A stretch of 64,000 bases of DNA, taken from NCBI GenBank assembly GCA_016930635.1, contig JAFGGI010000042.1, forward strand, positions 66,901 through 130,900. The letters run 5' to 3'. A model generated the notes under the pieces. That model saw nothing but the letters and a program-made list of their open reading frames with translations. It was not told where the DNA came from and ran no database searches. Each line of letters starts with the position of its first letter. Position 1 is the stretch's first letter. Source of the DNA: Sedimentisphaerales bacterium (GTDB taxonomy: Bacteria > Planctomycetota > Phycisphaerae > Sedimentisphaerales > UBA12454). The translations under genes were made by a program, and so were the position numbers. Below are positions 34,456 through 42,876 of this stretch, in pieces.

Positions 34456-35332
34456 TCTTCAGTCCCTGCTGCAAAGATACCTTAGGTTCCCAGCCGATAA
34501 GCTTCTTAGTGCGATTCGGAGGGGTCATTATTTCTCTGTCGCGATATGGACGCTTGCCCCATTGGATATTAAGAGTAAGGTCTTTCGCCCTTTCAAATTC
34601 AGCAACAATTTGCCGCAATGTCATCGGTTTTCCGCTGTACACACCAAAAGTTTCATACTTCTCCGCCTTATTATTTGTCAGTCTCTTAGCAGCTATGACA
34701 AAAGCATCAATCACATCATCTATATAAACCATATCAAGCTTCTGCTCACCTGCCGACATATCAAGTGCCTGTTTTTTTTGCGCAGCATTCTTGAGTATGT
34801 TCAGTAATTTCGGCCTCGGATCGCCCGGCCCATAGGTATCATATAATTCCAAAGTTATTGCTTTTAATGAAGTAGTCTCAACATAAAATCGCAATATATC
34901 AACAAAGGCCTGCTTGGAAGCCGCATATAAACATACCGGATTATAATCGGCATTATCAAAATGCTGCCAGTACGTACCTACATTAACAAATCCGCCAATC
35001 CCTGTTTTAGCTGCCGCTTCAAGAACCTGTGTGCCGAATAATATATTAGACCGTATCAAAGGCTCAACATCTTCAGTCTTATGGCTCGATAAAAAGAGCG
35101 AGGCAAGATGGAAAATAATATCAGGCCTGGCCTTATCAAGGAAACTACAAAGGCTTTCAGTTGTGCTATCGTGACAGAATATATTTATGTTCGACTTTAC
35201 CGATTCCAGCGGTCCAAGAAAAGAAGTGCCTCTCGTAATGACAGATATATCCCAGCCGTTTTTGACAAGTCTTTCGGTCAGATTTCTCCCCACAAAACCG
35301 GTTGCACCCGTTATTAATGCTTTTGTCGTCAG
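34448..35332 (-). CDS. NAD(P)-dependent sugar-nucleotide reductase/epimerase, CTG start inferred
   Basis: Extended SDR. From the first ATG/GTG/TTG (GTG 35293) the protein would begin GRNLTERL and lose its Rossmann loop. In the same frame upstream lie LITGATGFVG and, before that, only CTG at 35332, preceded at seven bases by GAGGA. I therefore infer a CTG start, giving 294 residues. YAASKQ holds the catalytic Tyr/Lys. The upstream RmlC-like gene ends in the same frame at a TAG two codons earlier. Position after RfbH and the epimerase fits a CDP-4-keto-dideoxyhexose 4-reductase (AscF/Abe/Prt-like). Confidence 0.82.
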   Translation of the reverse strand: MTTKALITGATGFVGRNLTERLVKNGWDISVITRGTSFLGPLESVKSNINIFCHDSTTESLCSFLDKARPDIIFHLASLFLSSHKTEDVEPLIRSNILFGTQVLEAAAKTGIGGFVNVGTYWQHFDNADYNPVCLYAASKQAFVDILRFYVETTSLKAITLELYDTYGPGDPRPKLLNILKNAAQKKQALDMSAGEQKLDMVYIDDVIDAFVIAAKRLTNNKAEKYETFGVYSGKPMTLRQIVAEFERAKDLTLNIQWGKRPYRDREIMTPPNRTKKLIGWEPKVSLQQGLKNV

Positions 35333-35335
35333 CGC

Positions 35336-35887
35336 CTATTCCTCAAAAGTAAAAGGTGAATCAAAATCTTTAAATTTTACCAATTTGTCATCTTTGTCCG
35401 AGATAACAGGATCTTTACATGGCCAGTCTATCTTCGCCGAGTCCCAGCGAACTCCGCTGTCAGATTCCGGCACATATGCAGTGGTAACTTTATAAAACAT
35501 CTGTGTATTATCCTGTTGAGAATAAAAGCCATGAGCCAGGCCGCGAGGGATATAAATCATATTACATTTTTCAGGCGAAAGCTCAAAAGATTCATATTTG
35601 CCAAAGGCAGGTGAACCTTTACGCAAATCCAGCACTACATCAAGCGCTTTACCTGCCGGGCAATATACTATCTTTTCATGGTCATGGGGGGGAAGCTGAA
35701 AGTGCATACCCCGCAGTACATTCCTGGCTGAGATTGAATAATATTCCTCAGCAAAATCCGTAGCAAGATTATGCTCCTTAAAAGTCAGTTCATGAAATGT
35801 TTTTATAAACTGCCCCCTTTTGTCCTTAATCGGTTTAAGTACAATTTCGTAACAGCCGGGTATTTTTGTTTCTTTTATCTCAAACAT
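35336..35887 (-). CDS. RmlC-family 3,5- or 5-epimerase, probably CDP-sugar specific
   Basis: 183 residues from the ATG at 35887, which overlaps the RfbH stop by eight bases; a longer frame is spurious. Cupin epimerase with RGMHFQ (catalytic His), KIVYCPAGKALDVVLDLR (Lys and Asp of the active site) and PRGLAHGF. It is a canonical-looking RmlC, unlike the divergent copy at 53601. Location inside the CDP-dideoxyhexose block, after RfbH and before the reductase, matches AscE in CDP-ascarylose pathways. Confidence 0.85.
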   Translation of the reverse strand: MFEIKETKIPGCYEIVLKPIKDKRGQFIKTFHELTFKEHNLATDFAEEYYSISARNVLRGMHFQLPPHDHEKIVYCPAGKALDVVLDLRKGSPAFGKYESFELSPEKCNMIYIPRGLAHGFYSQQDNTQMFYKVTTAYVPESDSGVRWDSAKIDWPCKDPVISDKDDKLVKFKDFDSPFTFEE

Positions 35888-37226
35888 GACTCTTAACAAA
35901 CCCATGAATTTCGTCACTAATATATTCCAGCATTTCCTGGCTAAGACCCGGGTAGACACCGAGCCAGAAAGTATTATTCATTATAAAATCAGTATTTTCC
36001 AGTTTGCCAATGACACGATAACCTTTTTTACTCTTTCTCATCTCATCGAAACAGGGGTGCCTTACTATATTACCTGCAAAAAGCATCCGGGTCTGAATAT
36101 TTTTACTTTCCAGATGTTTAACTATCTGGTCCCTGTTAAATAGTGCTTTATCTTTCACAGTTAACACAAAGCCAAACCAGCTCGGCCTGCTGTTGTCTGT
36201 TGCTTTTGGTAATATCAAAAATTCTTCTATATCTGCGAGTTTATCTGTCAGATACTGCCAGTTTTTTCTCCGCACTTCAATAAAACTGCCAAGTTTTTTT
36301 AATTGCGTACAACCTATCGCGGCCTGCATATCGGTAAGCTTGAGATTGTAACCAAAATGTGAATAGATATATTTATGGTCATAGCCAAAAGGCAGCTCGC
36401 CAAGTTGCTGACTAAATCTCTTGCCGCAGGTATTATCACAGCCACCCTTGCAATAGCAGTCACGTCCCCAGTCTCTAAACGATTTGGCAATCTGCATAAG
36501 CTGCTCATTATCGGTATATACCGCCCCGCCTTCGCCCATAGTAATATGATGAGGCGGATAAAAACTTGATGTACCAAAATCACCAAACGTTCCTGTATAT
36601 TGCCACTGGCCGTTAAGATTGTACTGCGAACCAAGAGCATCGCAGTTGTCCTCTACCAGCCAGAGATTATGCTCATCACAAAAATCTCTTACAGCAGCAA
36701 TATCAAAAGGATTTCCAAGTGTGTGCGCCAGCATTATCGCTTTTGTCTTCTTTGAAAGAGCAGCTTCAAGCTGACCGGCATCTATATTATATGTACCAGG
36801 ACAGACATCAACAAAAACCGGAACTGCTCCGTACTGAACTATCGGTGTAATTGTTGTAGGAAAGCCCGCAGCAACTGTTATTACTTCATCACCTTTTTTT
36901 ATTCGCCGCTTTCCCAGTTTCGGTGATGTCAAAGCCATAAAGGCAATAAGGTTTGCCGAACTGCCGGAATTAGTCAAACAACAACTTTTTACGCTGAGGA
37001 AATTAGCAAATTCTTTTTCAAACTGCCCTGCGAACCTGCCCTCTGTAAGCCAGAAATCTAACGATGCCTCAACCAGGTTACACATATCTTCATGATTGAA
37101 AAACCGGCCGGCATAAGGTATTCGTGTCTTGCCGGACTCAAACGGTTCCGTATTGATACAAAAACTTTGATAGTACTGGGCTACGGAATCAAGAATATTT
37201 TGTTTAAGCAATTTTTTATCACTCAT
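35880..37226 (-). CDS. rfbH: CDP-4-keto-6-deoxyglucose 3-dehydratase (E1, RfbH)
   Basis: 448 residues; PMP-dependent, iron-sulfur dehydratase that removes O3 of CDP-4-keto-6-deoxyglucose. Diagnostic features are all visible: His226 replaces the PLP lysine of DegT aminotransferases (YPPHHITMGEGG), and the [2Fe-2S] cysteine set reads C257-x-C259-x7-C267 with C195 further upstream. It needs an electron-transfer reductase (E3, RfbI/AscD), which I did not find in the window. Eight bases overlap the next gene. Strong assignment. Confidence 0.95.
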   Translation of the reverse strand: MSDKKLLKQNILDSVAQYYQSFCINTEPFESGKTRIPYAGRFFNHEDMCNLVEASLDFWLTEGRFAGQFEKEFANFLSVKSCCLTNSGSSANLIAFMALTSPKLGKRRIKKGDEVITVAAGFPTTITPIVQYGAVPVFVDVCPGTYNIDAGQLEAALSKKTKAIMLAHTLGNPFDIAAVRDFCDEHNLWLVEDNCDALGSQYNLNGQWQYTGTFGDFGTSSFYPPHHITMGEGGAVYTDNEQLMQIAKSFRDWGRDCYCKGGCDNTCGKRFSQQLGELPFGYDHKYIYSHFGYNLKLTDMQAAIGCTQLKKLGSFIEVRRKNWQYLTDKLADIEEFLILPKATDNSRPSWFGFVLTVKDKALFNRDQIVKHLESKNIQTRMLFAGNIVRHPCFDEMRKSKKGYRVIGKLENTDFIMNNTFWLGVYPGLSQEMLEYISDEIHGFVKSHV

Positions 37227-37233
37227 TGTAATT

Positions 37234-38328
37234 TTATTGTGCCCATGTCAGATTTTTTGTTTTCGCATCTGCAACAAATCCATCAATATCTGATTCGGTT
37301 AATATTTTTGATGACTCATAATATGTTAGATACCATTTAACTGTTCTTTCAATTGCCCTGACAACAGGCCAGGTACTATACCATTTTAGATTTTCTTTTG
37401 CTTTTCTGCAATCCAGCTTCAGTAGTTTTGCTTCGTGAGGCTGATCTGGGTCCTGTTCAATTTTAACATCGACCTGTGGCCAATGGACTTTTGCCTCCCG
37501 CACAATCTCTTTCACTAGCAGACCCCGCCCATCATCAGGTCCGAAGTTCCATGCCTGTGCAGCATTCGTATCTCCGCTGCCTAGCCGGCTTCCAAGAAGA
37601 AGATAAGCACTGCTCGGCTCAAGTACATGCTGCCACGGACGAACTGATTCGGGATTTCTTATAACAACCGGCTTTCCGCCAGAAGCAGCTTTAACTATAT
37701 CCGGCATAAGACGATCCTCTGACCAATCGCCGCCGCCTATAACATTTCCCGCACGGGCACTTGCGATGAGCGTGTTATGAGTCTTGCCGAAATTGGCTAC
37801 AGCAAAAAAAGATTTGCGGTAACTGTCAACAACCAGCTCTGTACAACCCTTTGAAGCACTGTAAGGATCATGCCCGCCCATCGGGTCGTCTTCACAATAC
37901 GGTTTTGATCGTTCCAGGTTTTTATAACATTTATCACTGCTGATTATAACAGCCGCCTTGACAGTCCGGCTTTTTCTGACAGCCTCTAAAACATTAACTG
38001 TCCCCATGACATTGGTCCCAAAAGTCGCTTCAGGTTCGTCATAAGAACGTCTCACAAGTGCCTGTGCTGCCAGATGAAAAACTATCTCAGGCTCAAATTT
38101 ATTAAATATATCGATAAGCTTTTCAGCGTCACGAATATCACAGATGTTATGGCCTATTTTAGATTCTAATTTCAACAACTCAAAATGATTCGGCTTAGTT
38201 TCAGGCTCAAGCGCAACTCCGCAAACATCCGCCCCAAGCTGTAACAGCCATTGACAAAGCCACGATCCTTTAAAACCAGTATGGCCTGTAACAAGAACCC
38301 GTTTGTTTTTATAAAAGTTATTGAACAT
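37234..38328 (-). CDS. rfbG: CDP-glucose 4,6-dehydratase
   Basis: 364 residues from the ATG at 38328, the TAATG overlap with RfbF; the N-terminus then aligns with known RfbG proteins. A second in-frame ATG two codons earlier (38334) is possible. VTGHTGFKGSW is the family signature, SSDKCYKN carries the dehydratase Asp-Lys pair, and YSASK the Tyr/Lys. Converts CDP-glucose to CDP-4-keto-6-deoxyglucose, the substrate of the neighbouring RfbH. Confidence 0.94.
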   Translation of the reverse strand: MFNNFYKNKRVLVTGHTGFKGSWLCQWLLQLGADVCGVALEPETKPNHFELLKLESKIGHNICDIRDAEKLIDIFNKFEPEIVFHLAAQALVRRSYDEPEATFGTNVMGTVNVLEAVRKSRTVKAAVIISSDKCYKNLERSKPYCEDDPMGGHDPYSASKGCTELVVDSYRKSFFAVANFGKTHNTLIASARAGNVIGGGDWSEDRLMPDIVKAASGGKPVVIRNPESVRPWQHVLEPSSAYLLLGSRLGSGDTNAAQAWNFGPDDGRGLLVKEIVREAKVHWPQVDVKIEQDPDQPHEAKLLKLDCRKAKENLKWYSTWPVVRAIERTVKWYLTYYESSKILTESDIDGFVADAKTKNLTWAQ

Positions 38329-39134
38329 TACCATTCTTTTGTCCAGGGTGCTTTGCCACTTTCCCAAAGGTCATTAAGCAGCTTATGCTCTCTTGCCGTA
38401 TCCATACACTGCCAGAAACCATTATGAACAAACGCTGCCATCTGCTCATCTTTTGTAGCCTGGTGCATCGGCTGCTGTTCGAGTATCAAATCAGTATCAG
38501 TCGTCAAATATTCGGAGACAAATTTTCTATTGATAACCATAAAACCGCCGTTAATAAAACCTTCCGCCGTCTGCGGTTTCTCATAGAAGCTTTTTATCTG
38601 TCCCTGTTCAAGTTTTATCTCTCCAAATCGGCCGGAAGGATGCACCGCGGTAATGGTCAAAAGCTTGTTCTGCTTCAAATGAAAATCATACAGTGCTTTT
38701 ATATCAACATTTGCCACACCGTCGCCATAGGTCATAAAGAAATCCTCCTCATCTGACGGTATATATTCAGCACCGATAGCAACTCTTCCGCCGGTCATAG
38801 TATTCTCGCCGGTATTCGCAAGCGTTACCTGCCAGTTTTCGCCATTGGTCCCATGATATTTAATATCGCCCTTTTTAGCAAGATTGATAGTAACATCCTG
38901 CGCGTGTGCTTTGTAGTTGAGAAAGTAATCAATGAATACATCCCTTTTATATCCAAGGCAAAGAATGAACCTCTCCACTCCAAACGCAGCATATGTTTTC
39001 ATTATATGCCAGACTATAGGATGAGGCCCTATAGGCACCATCGGCTTAGGCAGCACTTCGGTAACATCACGAATTCGCGTCCCGCGCCCACCGCAAAGTA
39101 TCATAGCTGCGGGCATTTTATTTTTCTTGGTCAT
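38328..39134 (-). CDS. rfbF: Glucose-1-phosphate cytidylyltransferase
   Basis: 268 residues. Nucleotidyltransferase signature ILCGGRGTRIRDVTEVLPKPMVPIG, then MTYGDGVANVD, YEKP and MDTAREHKLL. Makes CDP-glucose, first step of the dideoxyhexose block. One base shared with rfbG. Length as in the family (about 257-265) with a small C-terminal difference. Confidence 0.95.
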   Translation of the reverse strand: MTKKNKMPAAMILCGGRGTRIRDVTEVLPKPMVPIGPHPIVWHIMKTYAAFGVERFILCLGYKRDVFIDYFLNYKAHAQDVTINLAKKGDIKYHGTNGENWQVTLANTGENTMTGGRVAIGAEYIPSDEEDFFMTYGDGVANVDIKALYDFHLKQNKLLTITAVHPSGRFGEIKLEQGQIKSFYEKPQTAEGFINGGFMVINRKFVSEYLTTDTDLILEQQPMHQATKDEQMAAFVHNGFWQCMDTAREHKLLNDLWESGKAPWTKEW

Positions 39135-39144
39135 ATTTATACCT

Positions 39145-39807
39145 CTAATTATTTTTGGCTTTTATTAAAACCAGAAAGTATCCTGTATTAATGTATTTAC
39201 TTAAACCTTTCAGACACTTCGCATCGACCCAGAGACAAAAAGGCTTAAATAACCTCAAAAGCATACGCATTAATTTAAGATAAAACTTTTGAGGATCCTT
39301 TGCCGCATAACTGAAAGCTGCATAACAAATATCATGCCTCACTGAAAACAGTGATCCCATCGCCTCGATCGATACGAGCTTGAAACCAATCTTTTTTACA
39401 AGCTCGACTAATGCTGTTTCTGTCAATCGCTGCCTGTCCAGTTCCCAGTCTCCATGAATAGGACAGAGAAAAGGCACCGATATCAATACATGCCCATTAT
39501 ATTTTAATATCCTGAAGGCTTCCTCCAGCACCGCCGATGGCGATTCGACATATTCAAGCAGTTCCGTCATAATAATAGTATCATAACTTTCACCTTCAAC
39601 ATGTATCCTGGAAGCGTCACAGCAGTAATCAGGTTCTGCTTCAGGATTGATATTGACATATTCCCAACTTTGTGTTTGCTGTTTTGGCGGTCTAAACCTG
39701 CCGCGATTACCTGCCTTGACCCCGCCGATATCGAGAACCCTGCCCTGCATCAGAGAAATATTCTCATTAAGGGCCTTATCAAGTAATGTTCTTCTGCAGG
39801 TTCTCAT
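39145..39807 (-). CDS. SAM-dependent methyltransferase-like protein
   Basis: 220 residues. LDIGGVKAGNRG is a variant motif I with Gly in place of the usual CG, and IIMTELLEYVESPSAV and YNGHVLISVPF resemble the methyltransferase core. The C-terminal 60 residues are hydrophobic and basic, perhaps membrane-associated. Overlaps the deacetylase-like gene by four bases. The divergent SAM loop leaves activity uncertain. Confidence 0.75.
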   Translation of the reverse strand: MRTCRRTLLDKALNENISLMQGRVLDIGGVKAGNRGRFRPPKQQTQSWEYVNINPEAEPDYCCDASRIHVEGESYDTIIMTELLEYVESPSAVLEEAFRILKYNGHVLISVPFLCPIHGDWELDRQRLTETALVELVKKIGFKLVSIEAMGSLFSVRHDICYAAFSYAAKDPQKFYLKLMRMLLRLFKPFCLWVDAKCLKGLSKYINTGYFLVLIKAKNN

Positions 39808-40535
39808 AACTCTTTAACAAAACAATATTCTATATTCTTCTTCTCGAAATATGCTAACCTTCCCTCAAGCCAGCCTATACCATCTATTATCAGCTCCCTG
39901 TCATGAAAAGCAAAAACATTTTCCTCTCCGACTATCCTGACAGAGCCGATAGTTTTAGTTTCAGTATAACAATTGATCAGATTTATTCCAAATTTTTCCG
40001 CTGCCTTTACAGTAGCATCACAAAAAACATTACCTGGCGGAACCAGCGTTGTAACTTTAACCTGAAAATAATCCTGCAGGATATTTTGCGCCCTTTCTAT
40101 ATGCTCATAATGCACATCTTCTTCCAGCCAGCTCCAAAACTCCCTGTGAAAAGTTCTATTTGAAGAAAACAACCTCGGCAAATGCCTCCCGATGACACAA
40201 TGTGTAAGACCATGATTGGCAATTTCAACCAGGCCTTCGTCAAGAGCTTTTTTAATCGCCTCAGCCTGAGAAGGAAACTTTTGAATAAAAGGTATAAGCT
40301 GACCATCCTTTTCAACCCAGCCGGCCGTTACAGATACAGTAAGTTTCGCACCAAATCTTCTTAAAATACTAAAAATACCTTCCCACTGACCAGCCGAGAG
40401 TTCTTCATAAGGCCCCCATGCTTTAAAGGCCGGTAAACATTTCAAAAACAAAATATTCCCGCCCGGAACTTTCGAGTAAACTTCAAATCTTTTGGAGCTT
40501 GCTCCTATGTCATCTATCCTGAGAGCCAGTTTCAT
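39804..40535 (-). CDS. Polysaccharide deacetylase-like (CE4/NodB fold) protein
   Basis: 243 residues. RIDDIG at the start gives the Asp-Asp metal/base motif, and EIANHGLTHC gives H-x3-H as in carbohydrate esterase family 4. VPPGN stands where the third motif is expected, without the usual Arg. No signal peptide, so it acts in the cytoplasm, probably on a nucleotide-sugar or lipid-linked intermediate. Sits between two methyltransferase genes. Confidence 0.78.
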   Translation of the reverse strand: MKLALRIDDIGASSKRFEVYSKVPGGNILFLKCLPAFKAWGPYEELSAGQWEGIFSILRRFGAKLTVSVTAGWVEKDGQLIPFIQKFPSQAEAIKKALDEGLVEIANHGLTHCVIGRHLPRLFSSNRTFHREFWSWLEEDVHYEHIERAQNILQDYFQVKVTTLVPPGNVFCDATVKAAEKFGINLINCYTETKTIGSVRIVGEENVFAFHDRELIIDGIGWLEGRLAYFEKKNIEYCFVKEL

Positions 40536-40536
40536 C

Positions 40537-41433
40537 TCATTTTTTTCTGAATAGGAAAAATATATTTTTTATACCAAAATATTTCTCAAAAACATTTTTT
40601 ACAGCCACACTGCTCCGCCCCATTAACTTGCCTGCCAAAGCATTATATGAATTAACAGGAACTTTTATAACCTTCTGGGCCTGTTCGGATTCTTTCATAT
40701 AATAATTATGCGAAACAGCAGCGAACTCTTTGCAGATATCCGTTATCGAAGCTCCGAAATTTTCAAAAGTATTCTTAATTCCGTTATAATCGAGATAGTT
40801 GATCGTATCAATAAACTCTGCCGGCCTGGCAAGCAGCTTCAAATAAACTTTTGCAAGCGGTTTGGGACATTTGGGAGGAAACAGGATTTTATAATGAGGC
40901 TCTACCGGTATAAAATAGTTGGGAGCTTCCACAAAACCAACACCGCCAGGCTTTAAAACACGAACCATTTCCCTGACAGCATCATTGACATCCCGGACAT
41001 GCTCGAGAACAGAAACAGAAAAAACATAATCAAATTCGCCATCTGCAAAGGGAAGTTTCTCCGCCTCAGTTTGAAAAAACTCAGCCTGCACTTTAAAGAG
41101 TTTCGCTCTTGTCCCGGCCACATCAAGAACATCTCTATCAACATCACATCCTGTACAGTTCGCACCTAATTGCACGCCCGCAATAATATGACCGCCCCAT
41201 CCGCAACCAACATCCAGCATCTTCTTATCTTTTAAACTGACACCGGATATTTCCTCAACCGCTTTTAAGCAGGCCCTGGACCTGGCTACTTCTCTCTTCC
41301 TGTCCTCAATTCTTCTTTCCCAGTCATAAAGACCCAGGCAGTCCAAATAATAATGACGTAGATGCTTTCTTATTTTATCGTCAAACTGCTGCTGCAAATC
41401 TTCAGCCGTACAATTAGAATACATATCGGTCAT
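40537..41433 (-). CDS. SAM-dependent methyltransferase
   Basis: 298 residues. LDVGCGWGGHI as motif I, TGCDVDRD, FVFSVSVLEHVRD-like FDYVFSVSVLEHVRD, and VLKPGGVGFVEAPN. The first 70 residues are helical and charged (RRIEDRKREVARSR). Overlaps the Wzx-like stop by four bases. Confidence 0.85.
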   Translation of the reverse strand: MTDMYSNCTAEDLQQQFDDKIRKHLRHYYLDCLGLYDWERRIEDRKREVARSRACLKAVEEISGVSLKDKKMLDVGCGWGGHIIAGVQLGANCTGCDVDRDVLDVAGTRAKLFKVQAEFFQTEAEKLPFADGEFDYVFSVSVLEHVRDVNDAVREMVRVLKPGGVGFVEAPNYFIPVEPHYKILFPPKCPKPLAKVYLKLLARPAEFIDTINYLDYNGIKNTFENFGASITDICKEFAAVSHNYYMKESEQAQKVIKVPVNSYNALAGKLMGRSSVAVKNVFEKYFGIKNIFFLFRKK

Positions 41434-42863
41434 AAAGCCGGGAAAACTTTCCTGATAGGTAACATTAACTCGTCAAATCTGTCTTTTGTTAATATCCCCA
41501 TATAAAATTCAGCGCCGACAAACAGCAACAAAGCTATTGGCAGCATAAATATCGAATAGTTAAAAAAGTATCCGCCAAAAATGATTACTGCCAGTGGAAG
41601 CCATACGCTGATCAATAATTTGTCTATTCCAAGTCTTCCAAAATGCCGTTTAAGTATGAAAAGTTTCAATACCCCGGCAGGAATGATACACATAATAAAT
41701 TCCGCTATGGGCAGTGCCGCAGCACCGACAGCCACCCCGGAAATTTCCAAAGGTATCAGCAGGTAATAATACCCGAGCATCATAAGAACGCCGATCGGTT
41801 CTATCATGCTGACAAGACGATGCTTTTCAATAGAGTAAATGACATTCGTATAAGGCCTCCAGAAAAGCCTTAAGAGAACCGAAAGCGCAAAAAACTTGAG
41901 AATAAATGCACTCCTGCTGTTTTCAATTCCAAAAACAGTTGCAATAACAAAAGTTGAACTGAATATCAGAATTATAGAAAGAACGCCGCTTATGAAACCA
42001 AGAACCTGAACCAGGTCCTGAAATCGCTTGTGGAAAAAGTCCTGAACATTTGCAATGCGATGGACAATTTCAGTGAACATTGTATTTGTCACAGGCTTGA
42101 TAAGCTTATCTACCGCCGCATAACAACGATGAGCTATGTCATAAAGACCGACTTCATTGACTCCCATTAGCTTGCCAAGAACAAGCTTATCTGCATAAAG
42201 AATAAAGTTTGACGAAATAGTAGAAAAGGCTATCGGCATAGAATAGCTCATATATTTTCTTATATCCGCCCGGCTCGGAAGAAGAAAAACATTGATCTTT
42301 TTCGTTCGAAAATATGCAACTCCCCAGAGAATCGTAACTGCCGGAATTACCACCCTTGTTGAAGCAAGGGCGTAAATACTCAGCCTGGCAAAACAAATAA
42401 ACAAAGTATATACAAAAAATATGATCGATGCCACTATCTCTGCAATAGACATATATGTAAAATCACGCTTGCCGATAAAAGTCGCTGTAAAAAATTGAGC
42501 TATTTTTTCAAACATTAACACAGAAAAAAGAATCCACAACAGCCTGGCATCAGTCCTTCCATCATTAAATTTTAAAAAATATGCCGAGACAAAAATAATT
42601 ACATAGAGCCCAATAAGCAGAACCTTAAAAAAAAGAAAAGCAGCTATGTCCCGACGATTGTCTTCAGAAGCAAGAAACTTATTATAAGCTGTCGAAAACC
42701 CAAGATCAGAAAGGATGCCCAGGACACCTGCAATGCTGTAATAGTAAGTAACCCGGCCCAGAACCTCCGTTCCGAAAATCTTAATTATCAGAACCAGGGT
42801 AATAACACTTATCACAGAAGTAATAACGTTCGTGGCAGTTCGTATATAGATATTTTTTATCAT
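41430..42863 (-). CDS. Polysaccharide flippase (Wzx-like, MATE/MVF superfamily)
   Basis: 477 residues with about twelve to fourteen hydrophobic segments and the loop motif FSTAYNKFLA (residues about 57-66), followed by the pattern of polysaccharide biosynthesis/oligosaccharide flippase proteins. Predicted to translocate the completed undecaprenyl-linked unit. Only one such flippase is in the window, so it is likely the main exporter of the unit made by this long gene run. Confidence 0.87.
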   Translation of the reverse strand: MIKNIYIRTATNVITSVISVITLVLIIKIFGTEVLGRVTYYYSIAGVLGILSDLGFSTAYNKFLASEDNRRDIAAFLFFKVLLIGLYVIIFVSAYFLKFNDGRTDARLLWILFSVLMFEKIAQFFTATFIGKRDFTYMSIAEIVASIIFFVYTLFICFARLSIYALASTRVVIPAVTILWGVAYFRTKKINVFLLPSRADIRKYMSYSMPIAFSTISSNFILYADKLVLGKLMGVNEVGLYDIAHRCYAAVDKLIKPVTNTMFTEIVHRIANVQDFFHKRFQDLVQVLGFISGVLSIILIFSSTFVIATVFGIENSRSAFILKFFALSVLLRLFWRPYTNVIYSIEKHRLVSMIEPIGVLMMLGYYYLLIPLEISGVAVGAAALPIAEFIMCIIPAGVLKLFILKRHFGRLGIDKLLISVWLPLAVIIFGGYFFNYSIFMLPIALLLFVGAEFYMGILTKDRFDELMLPIRKVFPAL

Positions 42864-42876
42864 TGCCGGTTTAATG

